Assembly: GCA_947626945.1 (NCBI GenBank)
Contig: CANQUC010000022.1
Location: 1-34,076 of the forward strand
DNA length: 34,076 bases
Reading direction: 5' to 3'
Origin: an uncultured Lachnospiraceae bacterium
GTDB lineage: Bacteria; Bacillota; Clostridia; Lachnospirales; Lachnospiraceae
Shown: positions 1-10,640 of the stretch, in pieces
Layout of the letters: each line of letters opens with the position of its first letter
How positions within the stretch are numbered: position 1 is the stretch's first letter
Translations under genes and position numbers: made by a program
The notes under the pieces: generated by a model
Told to the model about the DNA's origin: nothing
Database searches by the model: none
Seen by the model: only the letters and a program-made list of their open reading frames with translations

Positions 1-1
1 C

Positions 2-2578
2 AGAGAGGTTCATCACTTTGCCACGCTGCTTGGTTACGGCGCCTGCGCCATCAACCCCTATCTGGCTCTGGATACCATCAAAGAGCTGATCGACACCAAC
101 ATGCTTGACAAAGATTACTATGCGGCGGTGGAGGACTATACAAACGCGGTTCTTCACGGCATTGTAAAAATTGCTTCCAAGATGGGAATTTCCACCATCC
201 AGTCCTATCAGGGCGCTCAGATTTTTGAGGCCATCGGCATCAGCAAGGATGTGATCGATAAATATTTTACGGATACAGTGTGCAGGATCGGCGGGATCGA
301 CCTGGAGGATATCGCGAGAGACGTAGATGAACTTCACTCCAAAGCCTTTGATCCTCTTGGCCTGGACAATGATCTGACGCTGGACAGCATTGGCCGGCAC
401 AAGATGCGAAGCGGCGGAGAAGAGCATCTGTATAATCCCGTCACCATTCATCTGCTGCAGCAGGCCACCCGAAAGGGAGATTATGGGCTGTTCAAGCAGT
501 ATTCCGCAGCCATCCATGAGGAAACCCATGTGGGAAATCTTCGGGGGCTGATGGATTTCAAATATCCGGAAAAAGGCATTCCCATTGAAGAAGTGGAGGA
601 TGTGGATTCCATTGTCAAAAGATTTAAGACCGGCGCCATGAGCTATGGTTCCATCTCCAAAGAAGCCCATGAGGCTCTTGCCATTGCCATGAATACCATT
701 CACGGCAAATCCAACAGCGGAGAGGGCGGCGAGAGCCTGGAGCGTCTGGAAAGCGCCGGAAAAGCTGTGAACCGCTGCTCTGCCATTAAGCAGGTGGCCA
801 GCGGCCGGTTTGGCGTTACAAGCCGGTACCTGAACAGCGCGGTGGAGATTCAGATCAAGATGGCCCAGGGCGCAAAGCCTGGCGAGGGCGGACATCTTCC
901 GGGAAAAAAGGTATATCCCTGGATCGCCAAGACCAGACATTCCACCCCGGGCGTGGGCCTGATCTCACCGCCTCCCCATCACGATATTTATTCCATTGAG
1001 GATCTGGCGCAGCTGATCTATGACCTGAAAAACGCTAACAAAAACGCCAGGATATCCGTAAAGCTTGTTTCGGAAGCGGGTGTGGGAACCATTGCCGCCG
1101 GCGTTGCCAAGGCGGGAGCGCAGGTAGTGCTGATCTCCGGCTACGACGGAGGAACCGGCGCCGCACCCAGAAGCTCCATTCACAACGCGGGACTTCCATG
1201 GGAGCTGGGTCTTGCGGAGACCCATCAGACTCTTTTGATGAACGGCCTTCGAAGCAAGGTGATGATCGAGACAGACGGCAAGCTGATGACCGGCCGGGAC
1301 GTGGCAGTGGCCGCGCTTCTGGGCGCGGAAGAGTTTGGGTTTGCCACAGCGCCTCTGGTGACGCTTGGATGTGTGATGATGCGGGTCTGCAACCTGGATA
1401 CCTGCCCTGTGGGAGTGGCTACCCAGAACCCGGAGCTTCGCAAGCGTTTTACGGGAAAACCGGAATATGTGATCAATTTCATGCGGTTTGTTGCCCAGGA
1501 GCTGCGGGAATACATGGCGAAGCTTGGAATGCGCACTTTGGACGAGATGGTGGGCCGGACGGATCTGCTCTGCAAGCGGGAGGATTTAAAAACCACAAAA
1601 GCAAAAAAAGTGGATCTTTCCAGAATTCTTGACAATCCGTATGCCATCGGGCAGAGAGAAAGCGGACAGAAAGTGATCTTTGATCCCGGTCAGGTTTATG
1701 ACTTTGCGCTGGAAAAAACCCTGGATGAAAAGGTGCTGTTAAAGAAGCTCTCTACGGCGCTGGACAAGAAGCAGAAAAAGAGCATCGACATCGATGTGTC
1801 CAATACAGACCGGGCCTTTGGCACCATTTTTGGCTCGGAGATCACAAAGCGTTACGGCGACAGCCTGGAGCCCGACACCTTTACCATAAAGTGCCACGGC
1901 GCGGGAGGACAGAGCTTTGGCGCGTTTATTCCAAAGGGACTGACGCTGGAGCTTACCGGGGAAAGCAACGACTATTTTGGAAAGGGACTTTCCGGCGGCA
2001 AGCTGGTTGTGTATCCGCCAAAGGGCATTCAGTATCAGGAAGATGAAAATATCATCATCGGAAACGTGGCCCTGTACGGAGCTACAAGCGGCGAGGCCTA
2101 CATCAACGGCGTGGCCGGCGAGCGGTTCTGTGTCCGCAATTCCGGCGCGGTTGCCGTAGTGGAAGGCGTGGGAGATCATGGCTGTGAATATATGACCGGC
2201 GGCCGGGTAGTGATCCTGGGAAGCACCGGCAAGAATTTCGCGGCTGGCATGAGCGGCGGCATTGCCTATGTGCTGGATGAGGACAGTTCTCTGTATATCA
2301 ATCTGAATAAGGATATGGTGTCTTTGGAGGATGTGACCGACAAATACGATATCATCGAGATCAAGGATATGATCATGGCTCATGTGGCCTATACCAACTC
2401 CAAGAAAGGCAAGAAGATTCTGGATAACTTCAATCAGTATCTTCCAAAATTCAAGAAGATCATTCCTCATGATTACGCGCGGATGCAGAAAAATATCCTG
2501 AAGCTGGAGGAAAAGGGCCTGAGCGGTGAGCAGGCTTCCATTGAAGCCTTTTATGAGGCCATAAAGGAAGAAGCGTAA
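2..2578 (+). CDS. gltB: Glutamate synthase large subunit, C-terminal ~858 residues (5' truncated by window)
   Basis: This is the C-terminal part of the large (alpha) subunit of glutamate synthase, which makes two glutamates from glutamine and 2-oxoglutarate with electrons passed from GltD. The frame is open from base 2 and reads [20 protein letters not shown], a conserved GltB stretch, so the ATG at 101 is internal and the N-terminal amidotransferase domain lies outside the window. The FMN/synthase domain is present with [11 protein letters not shown], the glycine-rich [11 protein letters not shown], and the three cysteines of the [3Fe-4S] cluster in [15 protein letters not shown]. The last ~250 residues are the repeated-glycine beta-helix (GXGXG) domain, with motifs such as [12 protein letters not shown] and [11 protein letters not shown]. 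gltD follows after 51 bp with its own ribosome site, so the two are probably one operon. The family assignment is certain; NADPH rather than ferredoxin as donor is inferred from the adjacent gltD. Confidence 0.97.
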   Translation, partial: REVHHFATLLGYGACAINPYLALDTIKELIDTNMLDKDYYAAVEDYTNAVLHGIVKIASKMGISTIQSYQGAQIFEAIGISKDVIDKYFTDTVCRIGGIDLEDIARDVDELHSKAFDPLGLDNDLTLDSIGRHKMRSGGEEHLYNPVTIHLLQQATRKGDYGLFKQYSAAIHEETHVGNLRGLMDFKYPEKGIPIEEVEDVDSIVKRFKTGAMSYGSISKEAHEALAIAMNTIHGKSNSGEGGESLERLESAGKAVNRCSAIKQVASGRFGVTSRYLNSAVEIQIKMAQGAKPGEGGHLPGKKVYPWIAKTRHSTPGVGLISPPPHHDIYSIEDLAQLIYDLKNANKNARISVKLVSEAGVGTIAAGVAKAGAQVVLISGYDGGTGAAPRSSIHNAGLPWELGLAETHQTLLMNGLRSKVMIETDGKLMTGRDVAVAALLGAEEFGFATAPLVTLGCVMMRVCNLDTCPVGVATQNPELRKRFTGKPEYVINFMRFVAQELREYMAKLGMRTLDEMVGRTDLLCKREDLKTTKAKKVDLSRILDNPYAIGQRESGQKVIFDPGQVYDFALEKTLDEKVLLKKLSTALDKKQKKSIDIDVSNTDRAFGTIFGSEITKRYGDSLEPDTFTIKCHGAGGQSFGAFIPKGLTLELTGESNDYFGKGLSGGKLVVYPPKGIQYQEDENIIIGNVALYGATSGEAYINGVAGERFCVRNSGAVAVVEGVGDHGCEYMTGGRVVILGSTGKNFAAGMSGGIAYVLDEDSSLYINLNKDMVSLEDVTDKYDIIEIKDMIMAHVAYTNSKKGKKILDNFNQYLPKFKKIIPHDYARMQKNILKLEEKGLSGEQASIEAFYEAIKEEA

Positions 2579-2629
2579 TCGGATCTTTCAGATCAGAAAG
2601 AAAATTCAAAGGATGGATAGGAGAAAATC

Positions 2630-4114
2630 ATGGGAAAACCAACAGGATTTATGGAATATGAGAGAGTGACCGGCAAGGCGGCCAGACCCAAGGAGCGGAT
2701 CAAACATTTTCATGAGTTTCATGAGCCTCTTTCCAGGGAAAGCCAGCAGCTGCAGGGAGCCAGGTGTATGGCGTGCGGCGTTCCTTTCTGTCAGTCGGGA
2801 GCGACCATTGCCGGCATGACTTCCGGATGCCCGCTGCACAACCTGGTGCCGGAATGGAATGATCTGGTTTATCAGGGCAACTGGGAGGCGGCCTATAAGC
2901 GGCTGATGAAGACCAACAATTTTCCGGAGTTTACTTCCAGAGTCTGTCCGGCTCTCTGCGAGGCGGCCTGTACTTGCAATTTGAACACGGATCCGGTGAG
3001 CACAAAGGAAAATGAGCGCAGTATTATTGAGACTGCCTATGAAAGAGGCTACGCGGCTCCAAAGAAGCCCGGCGTCCGCACCGGCAAGACTGTGGCGGTG
3101 GTAGGCTCCGGCCCATCGGGACTGGCCGCGGCGGATCAGCTGAACAAGCGGGGCCACTCGGTAACCGTATATGAACGCTCTGACCGGCTTGGCGGCCTGT
3201 TGATGTACGGAATTCCGAATATGAAGCTGGAGAAGCAGATCGTTGAACGGAAAATCAGGATCATGGAAGAGGAAGGCGTTCAGTTTGTAACAAACGTCAA
3301 TGTAGGGAAAGATATCACGGCAAAAGAACTGCTGGAAAAATATGACCGGGTGATTCTTGCCTGCGGGGCGTCCAATCCCAGAGACATCAAAGCTCCCGGA
3401 AGAGACGCCGATGGCATTTACTTTGCGGTGGATTTTCTGAAATCCACAACCAAAAGTCTTCTGGACAGCGGGTTGAAAGAGGGCACTTATATTTCCGCAA
3501 AGGATAAGCATGTTGTGATCATTGGCGGCGGCGACACCGGAAACGACTGTGTGGGTACCGCCATCCGCCATGGAGCCAGGTCTGTGACCCAGCTGGAGAT
3601 GATGCCGAAGCTTCCGGACAAACGGGCGGAAAACAATCCCTGGCCGGAGTGGCCGAGAGTCTGCAAGACCGATTACGGTCAGGAGGAGGCCATCGCGCTG
3701 TTTGGTGGGGATCCCCGGATCTATCAGACTACGGTCAAGGAGTTTGTCAAGGATAAAAAAGGAAACTTATGTAAACTGGTCATTGTAAGTCTGGAAAGCA
3801 AAAAAGATGAAAAAACCGGCCGTATGATCATGACGGAGGTGGAAGGCAGCGAGAAGACCATCCCGGCGGATCTGGTGCTGATCGCCGCCGGTTTCCTGGG
3901 CAGTCAGGAATATGTGACCGGGGCTTTCGGCGTGGAGGTAAATGAGCGCACCAACGTAAAAACAGAGCCGGGCCGGTACAAGACGTCAGTTGACAGAGTA
4001 TTTGCCGCAGGCGATATGCACAGAGGCCAGTCCCTTGTGGTCTGGGCTATCTGCGAGGGCAGGGAAGTGGCAAAGGCAGTGGATTATGACCTGATGGGCT
4101 TTACCAACCTGTAA
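2630..4114 (+). CDS. gltD: Glutamate synthase small subunit (NADPH-dependent, FAD/Fe-S)
   Basis: The 494-residue small (beta) subunit takes electrons from NADPH through FAD and two [4Fe-4S] clusters and hands them to GltB. The N-terminal third has the cluster cysteines in RCMACGVPFC, SGCPLHN and VCPALCEAACTCNL. A dinucleotide fold for FAD follows (VAVVGSGPSGLAAADQLNKR), then a second for NADPH (VVIIGGGDTGNDCVG), and the C-terminal FAD-contact motif is VFAAGDMHRGQSLVVWAI. Length matches the family. The ATG at 2630 is preceded by ATAGGAG at a good distance. The same fold occurs in NfnB and in dihydropyrimidine dehydrogenase subunits, but placement directly behind gltB makes GltD the clear choice. 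Confidence 0.96.
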   Translation: MGKPTGFMEYERVTGKAARPKERIKHFHEFHEPLSRESQQLQGARCMACGVPFCQSGATIAGMTSGCPLHNLVPEWNDLVYQGNWEAAYKRLMKTNNFPEFTSRVCPALCEAACTCNLNTDPVSTKENERSIIETAYERGYAAPKKPGVRTGKTVAVVGSGPSGLAAADQLNKRGHSVTVYERSDRLGGLLMYGIPNMKLEKQIVERKIRIMEEEGVQFVTNVNVGKDITAKELLEKYDRVILACGASNPRDIKAPGRDADGIYFAVDFLKSTTKSLLDSGLKEGTYISAKDKHVVIIGGGDTGNDCVGTAIRHGARSVTQLEMMPKLPDKRAENNPWPEWPRVCKTDYGQEEAIALFGGDPRIYQTTVKEFVKDKKGNLCKLVIVSLESKKDEKTGRMIMTEVEGSEKTIPADLVLIAAGFLGSQEYVTGAFGVEVNERTNVKTEPGRYKTSVDRVFAAGDMHRGQSLVVWAICEGREVAKAVDYDLMGFTNL

Positions 4115-4122
4115 CAGCGCTC

Positions 4123-4142
4123 CACAGAGGCGGCTCTCTGGA
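4123..4142 (+). terminator. Weak hairpin after gltD
   Basis: CCACAGAG and CTCTCTGG pair around a GCGG loop with one mismatch, 9 bases after the gltD stop. There is no T-run, so it is at best a weak or factor-dependent end. The next promoter lies at 4170, which supports transcription of gltBD ending near here. Confidence 0.3.
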
Positions 4143-4169
4143 AAATATCAGGATTTTATGTAAATGAAA

Positions 4170-4198
4170 TTGCAAAGCGGCAGGAGGTATGGTATAAT
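4170..4198 (+). promoter_or_regulatory. SigA-type promoter of the dockerin-bearing hydrolase
   Basis: TTGCAA (-35, 4170-4175), a 17-bp spacer, and a perfect TATAAT (4193-4198). The -10 is preceded by TGG, an extended -10. Expected transcription start is near 4205. Confidence 0.75.
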
Positions 4199-4212
4199 CT
4201 TTCTGCAAGTAT

Positions 4213-4236
4213 GAGGCGGGCGTTTTAGCCTGCCTC
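4213..4236 (+). other. Stem-loop at the extreme 5' end of the leader mRNA
   Basis: GAGGCGGGC and GCCTGCCTC form a 9-bp stem with one G-U pair around a 6-base loop. It starts about 8 bases after the expected transcription start, followed only by TTCT. Position suggests a 5' stabilising hairpin or a weak attenuator rather than a normal terminator. Confidence 0.45.
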
Positions 4237-4276
4237 TTCTGACGGTAAAAAAATAAGTAAAGGAATGAGCAGACTG

Positions 4277-5572
4277 ATGAGAAACAAATGTAAAAAACTC
4301 TGCGCCGGTATGCTGGCGGCGTTTTTTTTCCTGGCTGCGCCCCTGCAGAGCTGGGCGGCCACCGATCTTTCCAGTTTCCCGGACAGCTACAGGTATTCCC
4401 TTCAGCAGATGATGAATGCCCATCCAAACTGGAGCTTTGAGCCATTTTACACAGGAATCAAATGGTCCGACGCCATGGCCTACGAAACGGAAGTGAATGT
4501 GAATCTGATCGAGCAGGACGCTACCGTTCCGGATTCCTGGCTTTCCAAAAAACAGAACGTAACCTTTCGCGGCGGACTGATCAATCTGTATGATTATCAG
4601 ACAAAAAAATACTACATATTTAGCTCCCCCAACTGGGTGCAGCCCACAGATGAAGTGATCGCCTACTATCTGGATCCCCGCAATTTTCTGAATGATACGG
4701 ATGTGTTTATGTTCAAGCATATGATCTTCAATGCGGGGTATCACACGCCGGATACAGTCAACGCGGTGCTGAAGGGCTCCTGGATGTACAACGCCAGGCT
4801 GGAGGACAACCCCTCCATGACTTATGCCCAGGCCTTTTACAATATCGGAAAAGAGCTTGGCATCAGTCCTTTTCTGCTTGCCACCCGTGTTGTGCAGGAG
4901 CAGGGGGTGTATGGAACGTCTCCGCTGATCTCGGGAACTTATCCGGGATATTCCGGGTATTACAATTATTTCAATATCGGAGCCACAGGCCAGACAAGCG
5001 CGGAAATATATGCCAATGGCCTCAATGAAGCAAAGAACGCGGGCTGGAATACAAGATACAAAGCGCTCAGAGGCGGCGCGGAAAAGATCCTTACCCGTTA
5101 CAATGACCGGAATCAGACTACCATGTATTTTCAGAAATTTGATGTGGCAAACGGCGCGGTAGGCTATCATCAGTACATGCAGAATGTGCGGGCGCCCTAC
5201 AGCGAAGGACGCCGCGTGCGCAATTCCTATCAGAACTGCGGTATTCTGGAAAGCGCCTTTGTATTTCGGATCCCCATTTACGAAAACATGCCTGCCGGCG
5301 CCTGTCAGCCGGACGGTTCACTGAAGTTTTTCCCTCAGATCAAACCGTCGGTGCCTGTGGAAAATCCTCAGCTGGGTGATGTGGACAGAAACGGAAGCGT
5401 AGGAGCGGAGGACGCCATTTTGGTTCTGAAAAGCATTGTCAGCCTGGAAACCCTTGACGACGCCCAGGTCCGGCTGGCGGATGTAAACGGCGCTGACGGC
5501 ATAAGCGTGGAGGACGCCATTTTGATTCTGAAATATCTGGTGCGTCTCATCGAAAAGTTCCCGGCGGCCTGA
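4277..5572 (+). CDS. Secreted glucosaminidase-like cell-wall hydrolase with C-terminal dockerin
   Basis: A 431-residue exported protein. MRNKCKKLCAG followed by a hydrophobic run and SWA-ATD is a classical signal peptide. An upstream in-frame ATG at 4265 directly abuts AAAGGA, so 4277 is preferred although its spacing (12) is a little long. The middle, roughly residues 190-300, resembles the endo-beta-N-acetylglucosaminidase fold of Gram-positive autolysins: SPFLLATRVVQEQGV with a likely catalytic Glu (codon 4898-4900), then YYNYFNIGA. The last ~65 residues hold two calcium-binding dockerin-type repeats, GDVDRNGSVGAEDAILVLKS and ADVNGADGISVEDAILILKY. Substrate is inferred to be peptidoglycan; glycoprotein glycans are an alternative. 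The dockerin implies attachment to a cohesin protein not seen in this window. Confidence 0.8.
   Translation: MRNKCKKLCAGMLAAFFFLAAPLQSWAATDLSSFPDSYRYSLQQMMNAHPNWSFEPFYTGIKWSDAMAYETEVNVNLIEQDATVPDSWLSKKQNVTFRGGLINLYDYQTKKYYIFSSPNWVQPTDEVIAYYLDPRNFLNDTDVFMFKHMIFNAGYHTPDTVNAVLKGSWMYNARLEDNPSMTYAQAFYNIGKELGISPFLLATRVVQEQGVYGTSPLISGTYPGYSGYYNYFNIGATGQTSAEIYANGLNEAKNAGWNTRYKALRGGAEKILTRYNDRNQTTMYFQKFDVANGAVGYHQYMQNVRAPYSEGRRVRNSYQNCGILESAFVFRIPIYENMPAGACQPDGSLKFFPQIKPSVPVENPQLGDVDRNGSVGAEDAILVLKSIVSLETLDDAQVRLADVNGADGISVEDAILILKYLVRLIEKFPAA
5407..5524 (+). repeat. Direct repeat inside the dockerin coding sequence
   Basis: The 16-mer GGAGGACGCCATTTTG occurs at 5407-5422 and 5509-5524, 102 bp apart. 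It encodes the EDAIL part of each dockerin half. It is the DNA trace of the duplicated calcium-binding unit, not a mobile element. Confidence 0.8.
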
Positions 5573-5615
5573 AATAAGTGCCGGCAGATTTAACAATTTT
5601 TTCAATTTTTAACCG

Positions 5616-5966
<351 letters not shown>

Positions 5967-5980
5967 GTAAGGAAGTTTAG

Positions 5981-7618
<1,638 letters not shown>

Positions 7619-7632
7619 CAGCGGATGCAGTG

Positions 7633-7648
7633 TGCCGCCCGGGCGGCA
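7633..7648. other. Perfect 16-bp GC palindrome downstream of groEL
   Basis: TGCCGCCCGGGCGGCA is fully self-complementary with no loop. It lies 15 bases after the groEL stop and 32 bases before the terminator stem. It has no T-run, so it is not itself a terminator. It could be a protein site, an mRNA 3' end structure, or chance in GC-rich sequence. Confidence 0.45.
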
Positions 7649-7680
7649 AATGTATTTGGCATACCCAAAATAGGTTTTGG

Positions 7681-7721
7681 ACAGAGAACGATCCGGAAAT
7701 GCTGATCGTTCTCTGTTTTAC
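7681..7721 (+). terminator. Rho-independent terminator after groEL, just upstream of the next gene
   Basis: ACAGAGAACGATC (7681-7693) pairs perfectly with GATCGTTCTCTGT (7704-7716) around a 10-base loop, followed by TTTTA. It ends 19 bases before the next start codon and I see no promoter between them, so the following gene may depend on read-through. Confidence 0.85.
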
Positions 7722-7739
7722 TGTTGCAGGAGGAAAAAA

Positions 7740-9485
7740 ATGTATTGTAAAAACTGCGGAGCGAAAAATGCAGACAACGCGCTGTTTTGCTGCAGCTGCG
7801 GAAAACCGATGGACGGCGGTTCGGACAGCGGAAACAAAATGGAGTGGAATGCGAAAAAGAAGAAAAATACCATGCTGTGGCTGATCCCGGTGCTGATCCT
7901 TGTGATTGCCGCGGTGGCAGCGGCTTTTATTCTGGCACAAAGGGCTGTCTCAAAAATGAATCAGGATAAAAAAACGGAAATGGATTCCGATACCGAAAAG
8001 GAAAAGAAAACAGAAGGCCCGGAAAAACAACAGCAGAAGTATACCTGGTATCTGGAGCCTTCCGTGGAAGCGGAGGACATCAATTGTCTGAACTATACCG
8101 GAGGCACCGGGATGCTTTTGAACGAGATGGGAAAGCAGGTGTCGGATCCCCTCTGCGTAATGAAAGATGGATCTGGTCTGTATCTGATCTCTTATGAGGG
8201 CCAGCTGAAAACAAAGGCATGCAGTTTTCTGAAATACTGGTTTGACGCCTACTGCGGCAGTCTCGTGGAACCAATGGATCAGGGAGAGTTTACCGACTGG
8301 ACAGATTTTTTCTATGAAAATGGTCAGGTAAATTTGGGGCTGGTCTTTGGTGACGCGGGTGATAAAAGCCACGGCCAATTTGACGGCGTTGTGCTGTACA
8401 AGGACGGGATGCTGATTGAAAGAAGGTATGGGCAGGACGGGCCTGCCGGGGCCTTAAATACGCCGATGGGTGTGCTGCAGGTACAGGGAGACGACGTGTT
8501 TGGCACGGGAAAATACGCCATCGCAAAGGATGGCCGTCTGATAACCGACTTTATTTATGAAGAGTGCGGCGCTTTTCAGGATGGCCTGATCGCTGTGAAG
8601 AAAAACGGAAAATGGGGTTATCTTGACAAGGACGGTAAAGAGGTGATACCATTTTCTTATGATGCCTCCTGGAAGCAATTTTATCAGACGGCAGTGCTGA
8701 ATCGGGAGGATTCAGAATATCAGAACATCGAATTTCGCCAGATCGACTTTGCCTATGGAGCTTCCGGCGGCTATGTGGTACTGTGCAGAGACGGCCGGTA
8801 TTCCCTGGCGGATACAAGGGGCAGGGAAGTGATACCGGAAAACGAGTTTGAAGCCATCCGTCCTGTTTATGAGGGAAAGTGCTGGGTAAAACAGCATGGA
8901 AAATGGGGCGTGATCTGTCTGGAAGAACAGGAGGATGCGACGGAGAAAGACCGGGAAAGCAAGCCGGAGAAAACGGCCGCGCCTGAAGGGACTCAAAAAC
9001 CGGCGGCCAGTCAGGCTCCAACCCAAAGCCCACAAATAACGCAGCAGATTCCGCAGGCTTCCGTGGATCAGATCAGCGCCATTTCTGCCACATCCAGCCT
9101 GACAGGAGACGGATACCCTCACGGATCGGATCTGGCCGTTGACGGCAATCTGCAGACCGGATGGTCTGAGGGCGCTCCCGGAAACGGCGTGGGAGAGGGC
9201 CTGAATATTACATTTTCCCAAACAATGCGTCTTGCCGGGATCCGGATCGCAAACGGCTATCAAAAATCCGGCGAGTTGTACGATAAAAACGCAAGGGTTG
9301 CCTCTCTGATCCTGACTTATTCTGACGGTACCACTGAAACGCTGGCTGTTGCCGACGTGACAGGCGTTCAGAATCTTACGCTGAGCCAGCCAAAGGAGAC
9401 AGATTCCTTGCAGATCCGGATCGGATCGGTATATGAGGGAAGCAAGTATGAGGATACTGTGATTTCTGAGATCAGCTTTTTCTGA
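7740..9485 (+). CDS. Zinc-ribbon membrane protein with WG repeats and a C-terminal discoidin-like domain
   Basis: A 581-residue protein. Start 7740 is chosen because AGGAGG lies 7 bases upstream and the frame opens directly into a zinc ribbon: CKNC (C3, C6) and CSC with Cys17 or Cys18 and Cys20. A single membrane helix spans about residues 45-67 (MLWLIPVLILVIAAVAAAFI), preceded by lysines, so the ribbon is probably cytoplasmic and the rest outside. About residues 255-395 contain WG (beta-repeat) motifs such as NGKWGYLDKDGKEVIPF and HGKWGVICLEE. A Pro/Gln/Thr linker (about 405-440) leads to a ~140-residue C-terminal domain beginning ISAISATSSL with DGNLQTGWSEG, like the discoidin-like 'NADase-type glycan-binding' family. 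Function is unknown; a wall or envelope sensor is inference. The next gene shares the N-terminal 26 residues and helix. Confidence 0.8.
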   Translation: MYCKNCGAKNADNALFCCSCGKPMDGGSDSGNKMEWNAKKKKNTMLWLIPVLILVIAAVAAAFILAQRAVSKMNQDKKTEMDSDTEKEKKTEGPEKQQQKYTWYLEPSVEAEDINCLNYTGGTGMLLNEMGKQVSDPLCVMKDGSGLYLISYEGQLKTKACSFLKYWFDAYCGSLVEPMDQGEFTDWTDFFYENGQVNLGLVFGDAGDKSHGQFDGVVLYKDGMLIERRYGQDGPAGALNTPMGVLQVQGDDVFGTGKYAIAKDGRLITDFIYEECGAFQDGLIAVKKNGKWGYLDKDGKEVIPFSYDASWKQFYQTAVLNREDSEYQNIEFRQIDFAYGASGGYVVLCRDGRYSLADTRGREVIPENEFEAIRPVYEGKCWVKQHGKWGVICLEEQEDATEKDRESKPEKTAAPEGTQKPAASQAPTQSPQITQQIPQASVDQISAISATSSLTGDGYPHGSDLAVDGNLQTGWSEGAPGNGVGEGLNITFSQTMRLAGIRIANGYQKSGELYDKNARVASLILTYSDGTTETLAVADVTGVQNLTLSQPKETDSLQIRIGSVYEGSKYEDTVISEISFF

Positions 9486-9544
9486 CAGGATCCGGAAAGT
9501 TTCCCGTGTTTGTTTTGACAGAATGAAAACAGGGAGGAGTCAAA

Positions 9545-10540
9545 ATGTATTGCACAAATTGCGGCGCAAAAAATGAGGACAATGCTGTTTTTTGCGGGAG
9601 CTGCGGACAGCCGCTGGAGAGAAAGAGTGCCGAAAGCGATTTGTCCGAGGAGAAGACCAGAGCTATGGACGGCCGGGACGGCTACCGAAACTACACGGTT
9701 TCAGAGATGGAGTCCATCATGGCAAAGGAGAAGCGCAGGAAAAAAAAGCCAATGTTCTGGCTGATCCCGGTGCTGATCGTGGTATTGGCCGCGGTTGCCG
9801 TAGGCGGGTTTTTCGCTTTCCGGTTTCTTTCCGAAAAAAAGAGCCGGAAAGAATATGAGGAAAATCTGGACCGGGCAGAGGAATATCTGGATGAGAAGAA
9901 CTATGACAAGGCCGAGGAATTTTACCTGGAGGCCGTGGATCTGATGCCCGGGGAACAGGAGGCCTATCTGGAACTGGCGGATCTGTACCTGGAGCAGGAA
10001 AAATATGACCGGGCTGAGGAAATCCTGGAGGATGGAAAAGTCAGCGTTGACCGCACCGAAGAGATCCGGGAGAAAATAAAGGAAGTAAAAGAAGCCTCTG
10101 AAGAAGGATCCAAAGGCAGTAAAGAGACGGATTCGGAACCAAAGAAAACGGCAAAGCCTACTTCCAAACCTACCCCAAAGCCAACCCAAAAGCCTACTCC
10201 AAAACCTACTCAGGAGCCTGCTTCAAGTCCTGCGCCGACGCCTGCCGTGACGCCGTCTCCCCAAACGGCAACTTCAGGGGAATATGTGATCCCGGACAGC
10301 AGCTCCAGAAGGCTTACGGCCGCGGATCTGGCAGGATTGACCAAGGAGCAGCTGCGCTACGCAAGAAATGAGATCTACGCAAGGCACGGAAGAAAATTTC
10401 AGGATGCCGGGCTTCAGGCATACTTTGACAGCAAATCCTGGTATGTGGGTGTGATCGAACCGGACAATTTCAATGAAAATCTGCTGAATCAGATCGAAAA
10501 GGACAATCTGGATCTGATTCGCGCCGCGGAAGGCAAGTAA
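9545..10540 (+). CDS. Zinc-ribbon membrane protein with TPRs, Pro/Thr linker and YARHG domain
   Basis: A 331-residue paralogue of the preceding protein at its N-terminus. The zinc ribbon MYCTNCGAKN/CGSC is at residues 1-20, and one helix runs about 69-94 after KRRKKK. About residues 104-170 form two TPR-like helix pairs (AEEYLDEKNYDKAEEFYLEA and LADLYLEQEKYDRAEEILED). A low-complexity KPT/KPTP linker fills about 197-240. The C-terminal ~85 residues are a YARHG domain: LTKEQLRYARNEIYARHGRKF, with YARHG at 278-282, followed by SWYVG. GGAGG precedes ATG 9545 and the gap to the upstream gene is 59 bp, so co-transcription is likely. The YARHG domain is found in predicted extracellular parts of bacterial proteins and has no known activity. 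Confidence 0.82.
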   Translation: MYCTNCGAKNEDNAVFCGSCGQPLERKSAESDLSEEKTRAMDGRDGYRNYTVSEMESIMAKEKRRKKKPMFWLIPVLIVVLAAVAVGGFFAFRFLSEKKSRKEYEENLDRAEEYLDEKNYDKAEEFYLEAVDLMPGEQEAYLELADLYLEQEKYDRAEEILEDGKVSVDRTEEIREKIKEVKEASEEGSKGSKETDSEPKKTAKPTSKPTPKPTQKPTPKPTQEPASSPAPTPAVTPSPQTATSGEYVIPDSSSRRLTAADLAGLTKEQLRYARNEIYARHGRKFQDAGLQAYFDSKSWYVGVIEPDNFNENLLNQIEKDNLDLIRAAEGK

Positions 10541-10549
10541 ATCAAAAGC

Positions 10550-10603
10550 AAAGAGGGTATTCAAAAGGTCATTTGAAATGACCGGATGAATGCCCTCTTT
10601 TTT
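10550..10603. terminator. Strong, probably bidirectional terminator between convergent genes
   Basis: AAAGAGGGTATTC (10550-10562) pairs with GAATGCCCTCTTT (10588-10600) with one G-U, enclosing a second perfect hairpin GGTCATT-TGA-AATGACC. A T-run ends the plus-strand side, and A-rich sequence (CAAAAGCAAAG) gives Ts on the minus strand, so it can serve both this gene and the convergent minus-strand gene. Confidence 0.85.
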
Positions 10604-10640
10604 CTGTGCTGTAAATTTAGTAGTCCGATTTTTGCAAGGA

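Noticed and set aside
2606-3571. Long open frame on the minus strand (321 codons) opposite gltD
   Set aside because: It is antisense to the conserved gltD reading frame, has no ribosome site, and its protein has no recognisable motif. It is a shadow of high-GC codon positions in gltD. Similar shadows opposite guaB (12517-13473), fbp (14191-14982) and tpiA were dropped for the same reason.
4148-5170. 340-codon minus-strand frame opposite the dockerin hydrolase
   Set aside because: The plus-strand frame has a signal peptide, catalytic motif, dockerin repeats, promoter and ribosome site; the minus frame has none of these.
5407-5524. Direct repeat as an insertion or attachment site
   Set aside because: It encodes matching positions of the two dockerin halves, so protein duplication explains it.
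7633-7648. GC palindrome as the groEL terminator
   Set aside because: No loop and no T-run; a much better terminator lies at 7681-7721.
10140-10230. Short tandem repeats of CCTACTCCAAAACC type as a CRISPR or phase-variable tract
   Set aside because: They encode a KPT/KPTP linker in frame, with varied codons and no spacers of constant length.
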